From assembly GCF_000208745.1 (NCBI RefSeq), contig NC_030854.1:32751491-32815490 (forward strand): a stretch of 64,000 nt of DNA. Direction: 5' to 3'. The notes below the pieces were generated by a model. It saw nothing but the letters and a program-made list of their open reading frames with translations, made no database searches and had not been told where the DNA came from. Both the position numbers and the translations under genes were made by a program. This document shows positions 46,245 to 58,078 of this stretch, one piece after another. Source of the stretch: Theobroma cacao. Lineage: Eukaryota; Streptophyta; Magnoliopsida; Malvales; Malvaceae. Numbering within the stretch: position 1 is the stretch's first letter; each line of letters begins with the position of its first letter.

Positions 46245-47612
46245 TGTCGTAACGTGCGAGTTCGGGAACCCGTCCGCCAGACGCGGGCGAAAATTAAAAT
46301 CTGGTTAGGAGTCGCCACCAATCTTTTTTATCTAAGGTGTGATTAGTCACCTATTAACCCGATTCTAATCGACGAAGTCCTAAATTAATTTTAGGCCCGT
46401 CGAAAGAACGAGAACTGGTCTACATTTTTAGAGATGGGTTCGGGAGTGCGGTTACGCACGGAGAAGGGTTAGCACCTCTGTGGCTCCCGTTCCACGAACG
46501 GTACCTTTAATCTTAAGTTATCTTAATATAGCCTACTTTTAATTTAATCCCTACTTGTTAATTAAATTTTTGTTAAATTGACTGACTGAGAGTTTTTATT
46601 TGTTTGGTTTTACGTATGCACATGATGCAAGCGTGAAATGATGTCATGACTTGTTTATTTTAAATGATGGAGTCGGTAATCTTTTATTGGAAAATTATTC
46701 GAAGACCATCCCAACGCTTTGGTGAAGTCTCGAAATTCTCCTCACATAGAAATATCTCCGGAAGAACTCGTCTCTACAAGCTCCTCGGAGAAATCCCATC
46801 ATCGGGACTCCCGCACCATTTGCAAGGTAAATATGGCATGCTATGACAGGATAAAATGATGATATCTACATGCACGCGTTTATTGATTTAGGTGATTTAT
46901 AATTCACCCAATTATGTGTTTAAAAAATTTTGGATTATTTATTATTTATTATTTTTTATTTTTATATATATTTTATTTTTTGGTTTTCTATTTAAATCCA
47001 TATTCGTTGTTGGTTAATTTTTTTACTTGATTACAAAGCTTATCTAATAAATAATTAATTATTTTTTTTAACGATTGAATTAACTTTATTTAGTAATATT
47101 TATTTAAGCTCATTAGCTAATTAATTCGAATGTAACAAAATTTTCTTACATATATTATTTTTAACAATGACTATTTGACTTAATGGATTTTGAAATTTAG
47201 AGTTCAGATTTATCTCGACGCTTCGGTGAAAATTCGTCTCGAACTTCGCACCCGAAAAACATCCACCCGAAGAGGCAACTCTTTGCCCCTTTTAGGTGGT
47301 AATACTCAAATATTTGTTTCAATTATATTATTTATTATTATTTATTTATTTTTCATTTATTATTATTATTTTTTAAAAAAATAAAAAAAATAATATTATA
47401 TATATATATATATATACATTCGCATCATGAATTATTATTATTATTATTATTTTATTATTTGCAAGCCTCTAAATATATTTATAATATTAATATTTTTTAT
47501 TCACTTATTATCGTTATTGTTATTATTTATATATTTTTATTAAAGCTAAGCAAACAATAAAATAAACTGGATAAGTCCAAAACAACAAACCCAAATCCAC
47601 AAGAAACGAGTA

Positions 47613-47830
47613 AGGCCTCACCTTGCTTGGGCTAGAATGATGGCCCAAGTTGTCTGGGCTACACGGAGGTCTCCCAAGCTTGTTTCCTTGGTCCGTCTGG
47701 CCCTCTCCTAAACGCGCCGTTTTGGGGCTCCGGGGACTCCCTCAAACGACGACGTTTAGGCGTCGATCTTTTGAATTCTTCACTCCACTGAAACGACACC
47801 GTTTAGACCCTAAACTCGGGTATATAAATT
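47613..47830 (+). promoter_or_regulatory. Antisense promoter-like block in the 5' LTR
   Basis: + strand: TTGGGCTAG, GGCCCAAG and TGGGCTAC motifs; AAACGCGCCGTTTTGG, AAACGACGACGTTTAG and AAACGACACCGTTTAG; TATATAAATT at 47821-47830; then a CT-rich leader. It would transcribe out of the element into the flanking segment S2. Confidence 0.45.
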
Positions 47831-48369
47831 CCGTTTTTGGCCTTTCTTCTCATTTTCAGATTTCATTTTCTCTCTCTAGCTGCACCCTCTCTGCCTTCTC
47901 TCTAAAAACCTTCTTTCCTCTCTTCGCCGGCGTCGGCGTCCTCCCCTCTCTTCTCCCAAATCTCTCGCCGGCTTCTTCACACTCTCCCTAACCTCAAAAT
48001 CCCCCTATTATTCTCCAAAACCCATCAATCGGATCTAGATCTACTCCCCTAAATCGCCTCTGATCGATTTCCCTTCACCGATTCCTTCCCCGCGCCGACA
48101 CCTCCCCTGCGATCGTACCCTCTTCTCGGTTCACCGCCAATCGAACACACCCACACAGATTGATTCTCTTCCTCTCACCCACTACCCGAACCCCCTTTTG
48201 TTCAAACACTGAATTAATTTTGGCTTTCTTTTTTGTTTGGGTTTTTTTTCTGATTGCTTTTTGGTTGATTATTTTGTGTGGCTCAGTCTTGCTGCTGGTA
48301 GATTTAGGATTTTTTTTTTATCTGTGTTCTTGCCCCTTTTTTTGGATTTTGCAGGTAGTCTTTTAAGAG

Positions 48370-48512
48370 CCGGGTTGTCCAAAAATTTGGACAACCCGGT
48401 GAGGGGGGTTCTGGCACCAGGGAGTTGGTGGCCAGAACCCCATCATGCGTGGTGGTTGGGGAAAGGATGGCTGGGCGTACGCCCAGCCATCCACTTTTTT
48501 GTACGCCCAGCC
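48370..48512. repeat. Three-hairpin cluster in the 5' LTR
   Basis: 48370-48399: perfect stem around AA. 48405-48440: GGGGTTCTGGCACCA paired with its complement. 48465-48492: perfect 28-bp palindrome with half-site GGATGGCTGGGCGT. Right arm repeated at 48500-48512. Confidence 0.93.
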
Positions 48513-48628
48513 ATCTCCTTTTTTTTATATTTTTATATTTTTATATTATTTTATATTTTAGTTTATTTTATTATAAATTAAAATTATTTATTTATTTATT
48601 ATTATTATATATTTTTTAAGTGTCTACA

Positions 48629-50143
48629 ACATTGCAATTTGATTAAAAAATTAATAAATTTTGAAAAGCTTACAATAGCAATGCTGTTATGATCGATCTG
48701 GGAATGCTGCTGTTAAAAACACCAAATTTCTTTCCCAAGTTGCAACGATGAAAGAAAGAACAAGGAGAGAACTACATATAAACCACCTGTGGGAATTTTA
48801 AGAAGAAAAGAGATTATTATAGCCAAAGTGATGGCAAACCACGGGTAGTGGTTAATGACTGAATGTACTCCAAAAAACTTCTTTTTTTTTTTATTTTTCA
48901 TTTCATGATCATAATACACCAAAACATTTACATCATTAATAAAATGCTGGTTTATCCAAAAAGGAAATAATAATTATGCTCTGAAACTTTGCTGCCATTC
49001 AAGGGTTTACTCTTCGTGATAGACACGTATTTGGAATACTGAAAATAAGAAGGGGAGGAATAGCTAAACCGGCTACTTTGTGGAGTTACAAAAGCAAAAA
49101 AGATTTGGAGAAAACCCACTTTTAAATTACTAACCTCAAAATTTGAAAATTTGGGAAGCTCAAGTTCGAGATCAATTGAAAAATTGAAACCTCAAACTCT
49201 ATTAAAGTTAATTTTTCATACTAAAAATTAATTTTTAAAAAAAATATTAGAATGTTTATTTAGTTTGATTAGACTAGAATGTTAAAGTAAAATTGATTAA
49301 TTAGAGATAAATGTACAACAGAAAAAAAATACTGTATAAACAGGTATTATATCAAACTTATAACTGTAATATGCTAGCTTGAAAAAAACTTAAAAAAACT
49401 AATTGAATCTAAAACCACTAGTGTTAATTACTAAAATATTAGAATCTCACTCATTAATTTGGTAATTTTGATCAATAGGCTTCTGCTGTTTTGTGGATTT
49501 TCTTTTCTCTGTGTGGAGAGGGGCTTTTCTGTCTTGTGTTATTGTGGGATAAAGGCCGTCCGCTCCTTATATTTGTCTTGATGTTGGGTTAGGTATGTGA
49601 ACCTGTTCCATTTTGTGTTGTAAACGGGTTGGTTGTTTCTCTGTGGTAGTAGGTGTCGAAGGAATTCAAATCCTCTGGTCCCTTTTTCTGCCCCACAAAT
49701 TGTTGGTTATTTTTTTTGAAAAGTTATATTTTATTGAAATCTCACAACTTAGTATACCAATAATAGACAAATGACAATTTATGAGAGTTGAGGTAAATAA
49801 TGCAGTAAGAAATGAGGACAGTAGACTTGGATTCGGTGTTGAAGTCTTATGGTCACGAGTGTTTAAGGTGTTCTGCAGCCAGAACTTTTTTGGATTTTTG
49901 CCTAATGATCAATATTTTTATCATCACTTAGGCTATGCCAAGATCTTGGATCAATCTTCGTCATATTTAATAAATAAAAACGTTTGATTGTGAAAATTTC
50001 TCTTTTGCTAATTTTTGTTTTTAAATGGCAAGGAAATTTTATTAAAAATTAATTTGCTACTCAGATTTGATCTCGACTTGACATAGAACACGTCAGATTG
50101 AGTAGCTAATCATTGGCCTAGCTAGAGACTACAGTTCGGCAGG
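48629..50143. repeat. Segment S2, copy B, right part
   Basis: Starts with the right target duplication ACATT and follows 24954-26456 closely until CGGCAG, where the two copies diverge. Confidence 0.88.
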
Positions 50144-52920
50144 ACAAGTATAAAGAAAATCTTGTCATCAGCTATAAAATTAATATACAAGATAGAGTGG
50201 AATTATTTAGAAGGCATGGTGCACATGATAAGGTTTTCTAATAAAAAAGTTTTTATTGATTATGACTTGCGTCCATGCGGTAAATTATTAGGTGATGATT
50301 GATAGAAAATTAACAGTGTGGGACGATTATTTCGAGGATGGGACTCACACAAGGAGATCTTGTCATCATCGTATTTGTTCCTTTATGTGTGGCATGCGCC
50401 TTTCCCGTCTTTTGCACAAGGTTTGAGGAGTCGCAACCACAAAACGTATTGTTTGCAACGATAACCTACCAGTTTTAAGAGCAACTAACATTAAGTAATA
50501 TAATTAATGACATATTGTTTGTATCATGTGCAAATGTCTCATAAAGCATTTCAATGGCTTCTGAGTTTATGGGTATATCATATATAAAACCCAATTGGCA
50601 GAGCAAGGATTGCGGTTGCATTCCTTTGGTTCAATCGTTTCTTCTCAAATTTCCAAATCTTTACTTGAAAGGGGAAGAGATGTAACAGGGTTCAAATACC
50701 CAGGAGATTTAACAATATCAGTAACTAAACAACAAGCACAAGGCCCTTATGCTAAACTTTATATATAACTAATTTTTTATATTAATTCAAGATTTACCCT
50801 CACATAAATTTAAAATTACAAACTATACTTATTTATATGCATGATTTGATAACAAAATTAATATTGATCAAATTAATTGCCGAAATTCAATTCACTATGA
50901 TCTTCTTCTTCCTTAAACTATTTCATGCTCCAATAGATGAGAATTTTAATGTTTTTTATGTAGACAAGAGAGGGACCTAATCTTACTTTTATATAGTGAA
51001 TTTTTAGTCTCACTCATTATAAGATTTAATATTTCTCAAGTTTACACTTTTAAATTCACATACTAGATTATATTATGGATTATAATATTATTTCTTTATC
51101 AAAATAAAATTAACTTAGCTTGATATTGATAAAATACAAAAAAATAATAATGCAATTTTGAAAAGTAAATTTCTTGAAATCGAATCAATGGTTAAGACAG
51201 CTAAAAGCTTTGTGGACTCAATTTTGAAACCAAATTGCTCCTGAGACTATACCAAATACCATTCTTTCTAATAAAATTTTCTGATGTCAGAAAACAACAA
51301 TAAATACAAAGATATAACACCAACTATAATCACAGATATCACTCAATCCTATTGATGTAAACTCAATGTGGAAGTGTAGCAATGAACATCAACACTTTCT
51401 TGATGATACATTTCATGTGTTGTTTTCATTTGTCGATCACTTTATTCTCCACTTTATTCTCTATTTTATGTAGCTCAAGCTTGAAAGAGAAACACTTTAT
51501 GATTTATCCAATTAACATGTATATCTGTCTTATAAATCTTGAGATATATTTTATGTGTCAAAAATATACTCTTAAGGCTATCAATTTATACCTTAACCTA
51601 CACATATTTTAGTTGTCCCATATGCATATGTACAACTATGTGAGTCTCTTTCAAGCCCTAGTGATACCTCTATTATTGTCAGTGAATAAAACTCTTACAA
51701 CATTATCACAGTAAAACTATATGAGTCTAGCACTAGAGCCAATCACTAATAAATTTTTAATGAGATTTTTCAACTAGACAGCTTGTGTAGTTTCTTCATA
51801 GCATGCCATTGGAGACTTGGTGCCGATTCATTCCCTGTTAGCAGTGCCATGGAAAAATCAATGTATGTGATGCATTATTAGTTGGCTAATTAGAGTTAGC
51901 TATAAAATCAACTGAAGCAAAAAAAATTATCTGCGCTTATTTGCTGTTGACCTTTTAAATGATGATTCAATAACACTAACACGTGGGTTTGGTGGCTATT
52001 GTAATATCGGTTGTCCAGTTCCAATAGCTGGTCAGATATTAAGGGTATAAGTGCGTATTCAAGGTTTCCTGCTAGAAGCTAGAAAGATGTGATGTATAAG
52101 GGCTGGTTGTCTTCCATTCCCAGTGATTTGGGTCTCAAGCACATTGAATTTTGATATGCGGCATACACAAGTATTAAGTTAGCTTCAAATCATGATTTTA
52201 GCTGCTTGTCTTAAGTTTTAGCATACTCTTTCAAGGCATTTTTGTCCTAAAAATTTTCTTGTGCCATTGTGAAGGTAGAAAAAATTGCGAATTAGAGATG
52301 ATTGCCCAATTCAGCCCATTCTATGTTGTTTAAATTTTACATGTTCTGTTTCCCCTTGAGGCTTTGAATCTTTTGGTTGGGCTGTGGGCATTTTTTTCCC
52401 TCTTCATATGAAACTATCCTGTAAACATATCTACATAAAAAGCATAGTATTGTTCAAAAAAAAAAAAAGAAGATATTCAGGGTATAAGCGTGTCTAGAAA
52501 CACAATATGGGAATATCTGTTCAGGAGCTATACTTGGGCTGCCCAGTATAATTCTATCTTAAACAAATTGTTGTACCTTACTAACAACCAACTAAAATAA
52601 TCTCAACTAATGGCAACCAAATATCATTTGCTTTATTTTCATTCACTAATAATGTATTTGTCCGTCCACGAAGCTATTGGTACTATGAATGACAGTGTTG
52701 TGGTCTTGTCTTTGACTGTTCTCATTATAATAAAGTCGTTTTATCCTTGGCTCGAGTCTGTTCCACACACGTAGATTCAGTAAATAAAACCGCCACCTTC
52801 ACTCTCCTTTTCTGCAGCAATTTTAGAAGTGTCCAACGTTCTTGTTGAGTTCATTAATTATCATCTCAAACACACTTTGTTACTTTTAAATTATAATCTC
52901 AAACGCAAACTTATCTTATT
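50144..52920. other. Unassigned region between segment S2 and the peptide pseudogene
   Basis: AT-rich, no coding frame of note. Contains a T-rich tract at about 52380-52470 ending in an A-run (52458-52470) that could be another LINE tail. Replaces the 0.7 kb spacer seen in the first duplicate. Confidence 0.35.
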
Positions 52921-52978
52921 ACTCGTTAAAAGGACCTCCAGCCATAATGTTGCAAACGTAACCACTAAACTACAACAA

Positions 52979-53268
52979 ATGGAGTGCACTACGCGTGCTT
53001 TTCTCTACACTGCAATGGCGGTGGTACTTCTAGCCACGGTGACTCCACCTGCATTCGCCCCTTGTAACGAGGTTGTGCCTCTCTCTGACGACGCTAATGC
53101 CGTGGCTAACATTAGGGTCGTTCCTTTAGCCGACATTTCATGGCCGGCTTAACCGATGATTGCTCCCATTCAGGTGGCGTATGTGGTGCTTTTGCTTTCA
53201 AATACTGCTGCGGTGGTTGCTTATGCTTTCCTCCTGTGCCTGTAGGGGCATGCCTCGGGACTTGCTAG
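52979..53268 (+). pseudogene. Second eight-cysteine peptide gene, broken by a one-base deletion
   Basis: ATG 52979 opens the same signal peptide as the gene at 27180 (AMAVVLLATVTP.AFA). A T missing near 53135 (GACATTTCATGG versus ACATTTTCATGG) shifts the frame into an early stop after SWPA. In the shifted frame the complete cysteine domain remains, ending in GACLGTC and TAG 53266-53268, with spacing C-X6-C-X7-CC-X2-C-X-C-X8-C-X3-C. All eight cysteines survive although the rest has diverged widely, suggesting the domain was under selection until recently. The promoter TATA box is also lost. Alternatively the deletion could be an assembly or sequencing error. Confidence 0.85.
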
Positions 53269-53655
53269 AGGCTCCGCAGTTCTCAAAGATAAGTGGCGGT
53301 GTCAATGTTTTGTAATTAAATAATGATTTCTTGTGTCCTTGTTCGGTTTAGCTGTTCCAAAAGGCAATTGTTGTGGTTGCCTTCGTTGTTGCAAGAGTTG
53401 GTACTCACTGTTCTTGTCAGTACCCTTGCTGTTGTAATGTTAAATTATCAATAATAACATATTAATTATTAAATATGATTTATGGGTATTTTATATGTTA
53501 TAATAGATGTGTATATATGATTAGAATAATTACTTCTTTTGTTTCAAATTAAAAGTCCTGGAGAACTATTTCTGGTGCATGTTGCGAAACAATGTCCACT
53601 TTTTCAAAATAAAAAACACTTTTCTAATGTTATCTTTGATTAAAGCATAACTTTC
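53269..53655. other. 3' flank of the peptide pseudogene
   Basis: Homologous to 27468-27645 up to about 53450 (GTTGTAATGTTAAATTA), then unrelated AT-rich sequence. Confidence 0.5.
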
Positions 53656-55019
53656 GACGTGGCCTTCTGATTTTTATGACTTTTAACAATAATAGTTGAG
53701 AGTTTAAATTAGAAAAAGTTATGAGAGATAACCTTCCTCATAAACTCAATTCAAAAATATAATTTATTATAATTTTAACTATTTTTAGTTAATTTTTAGT
53801 ATGACTTGACAACAATGCTCTTTAAATAATTTCAAACAAATTAAAATGATTTCGGTTTTCTCTATCTCACCATCTAGACAAAAATTTTAAAATTAAATCT
53901 CGATTTCTCTCTCTTATCAAATATTGTCTATCTCACCATCCAACTCTTTCTCGCTATTCCAAAGAGTAGAGATGACATCAAAGTATGTGTTTTAGTTTTT
54001 TAGGTTTATTGGTTTATATTCATACAATCCTATAGTTGAGGGATTGAAATTAATTAGACATAGCTGTAAATTAGAATACTGTATGACTTGGACAACTTAA
54101 ACCTAGCTACGAGTAAGCATATCAATTAGTTATTAGGTATTGCATTACTAGTTTTTAGATATTGTGTCACTAGTTTTTAGATATTGTAAGACTGATTTTT
54201 AAGTATTGTGAGACTAGTTTTTAGGTATTGTGTAACTTAATCGTTGCGCCTCTGGTTTATAAGCATTGCGTGGCTAGGTTATAGGCATTGCGTGACTGAT
54301 TTCTATGTAATGCCTAAGTCATACAATGCTAAAAAACTAGTCACGCAATGCCTTACTAACTAATCACGCAATGCCTTACTAACTAATCACACAATGTCAT
54401 ATCAACTAGTCACACAATACTTAAAAATCAGTCACGTAATGCCTAAAAACTAGTCACACAATGTCTAAAAATCGATTACGTAATGCTTAAAAACCACTAA
54501 AACTTCTTAATTTCATTTAATAAAATCAAAAACTTCAAACAACACCATATTCTATTTAATAACATAATCAACAAATATGCCTACTTGGGAAAGAATGCTT
54601 AAAATGCTTAAAGGTTTTTCTTCATGTATCAAAAACCACTCCAAAATACTTAAAATGCTTAAAATGCTCAATAGTTTTTCTTCGTGTATCAAAAATAACT
54701 CCAAAATACTCAAAATGCTTAAAAATTTTTCTTTCTGATAAGGAATACTTTAGAGATGAATGGTCTGGTGAGAAAAGGTTAAATGATATGAGTCAGTTTG
54801 AGACGCGGATCTAAACATATGGGTTGGTTTCATTGAGGGTAATTTTATCCAAAATTAATTTCTCTTGGTTAAAAATAGTTAAAATTATAGAGAAAGCTAT
54901 TTTCAAAAACACATTATGTATAAGAGGTATTTTTAGAACGAACCCTTTAAATTATATTAAGACAACCTTAAAAATTACTTTTTAAGAAACAACTAAAAAA
55001 ATGTCCCTTCATATTTTAC
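53656..55019. repeat. Repeat segment S1, copy B
   Basis: Matches 22485-23780, including the inverted-half minisatellite (54125-54500, longer here) and the ~60-bp tandem array (54590-54745). Confidence 0.8.
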
Positions 55020-55623
55020 GAAGTACTTAGTAGGTTTGGGAAGCTAGTTCAGAGGAGGTTACCCAACTCGTTGTCTGATCATAATCCAGTTTGTTTAGGA
55101 GAGGTGGGGATGGATTGGGCACCAAAGCCTACCACTAGCTCGATGAAAGCACCTTTAGCTCCATGTTCAGGAAAGCGTGGGAGGTGGTAAGAAGAGGAAG
55201 TGTGCTTTCTAAAGGTATTTGGGGAAGACTCAAAGATGTTAAACCTAGGACAAGAGAGACAACAACAGGAGCTATGAGATTCATGGAGTAAGATTGAGGA
55301 GATTGAATTGACTATGCAGAGAGTCGAAAAAGCAATAGTTAGGGGCCAAGACTGGAAGGATATTATGAGAAACAAGAGAAGTGAATTATGGAAACTCCAC
55401 AAGGATGAGGAAAGGGAATGACATTAAAAATTGAGGGTGAAGTGCACTCCACGTGCACACCACAAGGAAAGGTTTTTTCACTCGATTGCATCCTCAAGAA
55501 GAAGAACTAATATCATTCCAAGTCTTAAGTTAAAGAACCAATTAGTCGAGGAGCCAAAGCAAATCAAGGATATTATAGCAAGGTACTTTGAAATGATTTA
55601 CAATTAGGATAGGGTAATGAAAG
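55020..55623 (+). mobile_element. LINE ORF2 fragment in duplicate B
   Basis: Homologous to 23781-24285 but extends further (FFHSIA then KLKNQLVEEPKQIKDIIARYFEMIYN), with stops. It is ended by the LTR that begins at 55624. Confidence 0.75.
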
Positions 55624-55716
55624 TGTAGATACCCATTTAAAAAAAATAAAAAATAATAAAATAAATAATAATAAAATGAAAAAATATAAAATAAAATAAT
55701 AAGAAAAAAAAGAGGA

Positions 55717-55837
55717 ATGGTTGGGTGTATGCCCAACCATCCCTTCCCCCAACCACCATGAGTGATGGGGGTTTTGGCCACCAACTCCTTGGTGCCAGAA
55801 CCCCATTACCGGGTTGTCCAAATTTTTGGACAACTCG
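55717..55837. repeat. Three-hairpin cluster in LTR 4
   Basis: I: ATGGTTGGG paired with CCCAACCAT, both arms changed relative to the sister LTR. II and III as in the other LTRs with a few wobble or mismatched pairs. Confidence 0.88.
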
Positions 55838-56530
55838 ACTTTTAAAGATTCACGACCTGCAAAAAAGAAAAAAGGGGGGGCGGGGGGGAAGCAAAAAAAA
55901 ACCAAGAAGTAAACGGCAATAAAAAAAAATCCCTAGCAACTTGCAAAAAAAAAAAAAAATCTTAGTCTAGCAACCACAAAACCACAATCCACAATCAAAA
56001 AGAAAAATACCAAAAAATACCAAAAAAATCAGAAAATATGTACAATGAGAGAGGGAGAATGGCTGGGTTTTTGGGTGAATTTTTGGCTCGCTTTTAGGGG
56101 AATATTTTAATTCTAGGGAGATTGTTCTTTGGTTGGCATAGCCGCCGGTTTAGGGGGAGTAGATTTTGGGTCTCTTATCGCAGTTTGAGAGAGAGATTTG
56201 GGGAGTTTGAGGGGGAGAGAGCAGATCCGTGACTGGAGGTTTGAGAGAAGAAAGAGAGCAAAGACCAACGGGTAGCGAGAAGGAGAGAGAAAGATTTTGA
56301 TGCCGGCAAAGAGGAAAGGCTTCAAGAGAGAGATTTGGGTAACCGATCGGAAGGCCGATAAGAAGAGAAAGAGTCGGTCACTTGAGATCCGACCGGCCGA
56401 AATAGAAAAGGAACCAAAAGGAGAGAAGAAGAGAGAGAGAAGGGAAAATTTTAGAGAGAAGGTAAAGAGGGTTGAGGCTAGAGAGAGAAAAAAAAGGCAG
56501 AAAATGAGAGGAGAAGGGAAAATGAAGGTT

Positions 56531-56680
56531 TAAATACTTAGGGTTAGGATTTTCAAAACAACGCCGTTTTGGAGGATTACAGTCCGCCAAGCAAGCACCC
56601 AAAACGGTGCATTTTGAGCTCTGCCTTGTGGGCCTTAGGAAGCAGATTCGACGCAGCAGATTTGGGCTTCTGTGGATCAT
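56531..56680 (-). promoter_or_regulatory. Antisense promoter-like block in LTR 4
   Basis: Minus strand: GCCCAAAT and GGCCCACA motifs, GCACCGTTTTGG, AACGGCGTTGTTTTG, then TATTTAAAC. The TATA-like box is weaker than in the other copies. Confidence 0.3.
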
Positions 56681-56949
56681 TGAGCTAGGCTAATCTGAAC
56701 CCAGAAAGGTATAATCCTTCTCCTTGGTATGGGCTTGTTTCAATTGATTTTGGGTCTAACCCATTTTGTTAAATAAAATACATTTTTTGTTATAATTTAA
56801 ACCATGTTAAGAAAGGTTATTTATATATAATTATATATATATAATATGAATGCTTATTTTAATGTTAGAAAATCAAAATAAACAAAAAAAAAACACAAAA
56901 AATAATGATAGTAATAATAATAAAAATAATAGTAAAGATGCATAGTTTA

Positions 56950-57203
56950 NNNNNNNNNNNNNNNNNNNNNNNNNNNNNNNNNNNNNNNNNNNNNNNNNNN
57001 NNNNNNNNNNNNNNNNNNNNNNNNNNNNNNNNNNNNNNNNNNNNNNNNNNNNNNNNNNNNNNNNNNNNNNNNNNNNNNNNNNNNNNNNNNNNNNNNNNNN
57101 NNNNNNNNNNNNNNNNNNNNNNNNNNNNNNNNNNNNNNNNNNNNNNNNNNNNNNNNNNNNNNNNNNNNNNNNNNNNNNNNNNNNNNNNNNNNNNNNNNNN
57201 NNN
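56950..57203. other. Assembly gap (254 N)
   Basis: Inside the AT-rich middle of LTR 4. Confidence 1.
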
Positions 57204-58059
57204 GAGATGAAATTTTCATCGAAACGTCAGGATAAATCCGAATTCTATACTCCGATACTCATTAGTCCGAACAATTATTGTTTAAAATAATATACATAAA
57301 AAATAATAATAATAACAAATAATAATAATAATATTAATAAATATATAAATAAGGCAATAACTCACCTTAAATTATCAAACATGTTATTATTACTAACCAA
57401 CTAATTAATAAATGTGGTCATGTAGATATCATCATTTTATACTGTCATAGCATGCCACATTTATCTTGTTGATGGGGCGGAAATTCCGATGATGAGATTT
57501 CCTTGAGGAACTTGTAGAGGCGAGTTTTTTCGGGGATATCTCTAGGTGAGAAAAATTTCGAGACTTCACCAAAGCATTGGGATGGTCTTCGAATGATTTT
57601 TCAATAAAAGATTGTCGACCCCATTATTTAAAACAAACAAATCATGACATCATTTTATACTTGCATCATGTGCATATGTAAAATCGAATAAAAAACTTAA
57701 TCAACCAACTTGATAAAAATTAGTTAATAAGTAAGGATTAAGGAAATATAGGAATAAATCAAGGTAGGCTACAATAGGATAATTTAAGATTAAATGGTAT
57801 CGTTCGTGCAACAGGCGTCACGAAGGTGCTAACCCTTCTCCGTGCGTAACCGCAGTCCCGAAACTATCTCTGGAAAAACGTGGACCAATCCTTGTTCTGT
57901 CAACGGACTTAAAATTAATTTAGAACTTCGTTGATTAGAATAAGGTTATTAGGTGGCCAATCACACTTAAATAGAAAAAAGATTGGTGGCGACTCCTAAC
58001 TATTTTATTTTCGCCCACGTCTAGAGGTCGGGTTCCTGAATTCGCACGTTACGACAGCT

Positions 58060-58078
58060 TGGCGACTCCACTGGGGAC
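58060..58078 (+). other. Primer binding site
   Basis: TGGCGACTCCACTGGGGAC three bases after the LTR. It begins with TGG as expected for pairing with a tRNA 3' CCA. tRNA-Arg is the usual primer reported for Tat/Ogre elements; the identity here is inferred. Confidence 0.8.

Larger units (their letters stand above)
31896..48628 (-). mobile_element. Complete Tat-lineage (Ty3/gypsy) LTR retrotransposon, 16.7 kb
   Basis: Minus-strand element. 5' LTR 48628-46245, primer binding site 46242-46224, leader, ORF1, gag-protease, candidate intron, polymerase, long 3' UTR with tandem repeats, polypurine tract 34232-34220, 3' LTR 34219-31896. Target duplication is ACATT on both sides. The order of pol domains (reverse transcriptase, RNase H, second RNase H, integrase) and the extra ORF before gag mark the Tat/Ogre lineage. 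LTRs differ by several percent by eye, unevenly (most in the last ~300 bp). Several nonsense changes make it non-functional now, but all domains are still readable. It contains a 252-base gap. Confidence 0.95.
46245..48628 (-). repeat. 5' LTR of the complete element
   Basis: TGTAGACACTT at 48628 and CGTTACGACA ending at 46245. 2384 bp versus 2324 in its sister, partly because of a duplicated hairpin arm at 48476-48512. Confidence 0.95.
55624..58056 (+). repeat. 5' LTR of a second, degraded Tat-type element
   Basis: Starts TGTAGATACCC and ends CGTTACGACA, followed at once by a primer binding site. Hairpins at 55717-55740, 55760-55809 and 55808-55837, antisense TATA-like TATTTAAA near 56536, CGTTTT palindromes 56560-56620, a 254-base gap, and the conserved 3' part. 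The left flank is GAAAG; no matching right duplication lies within view. Confidence 0.9.

Noticed and set aside
56905..57219. Open frames across the N-run
   Set aside because: Artefact of unknown bases.
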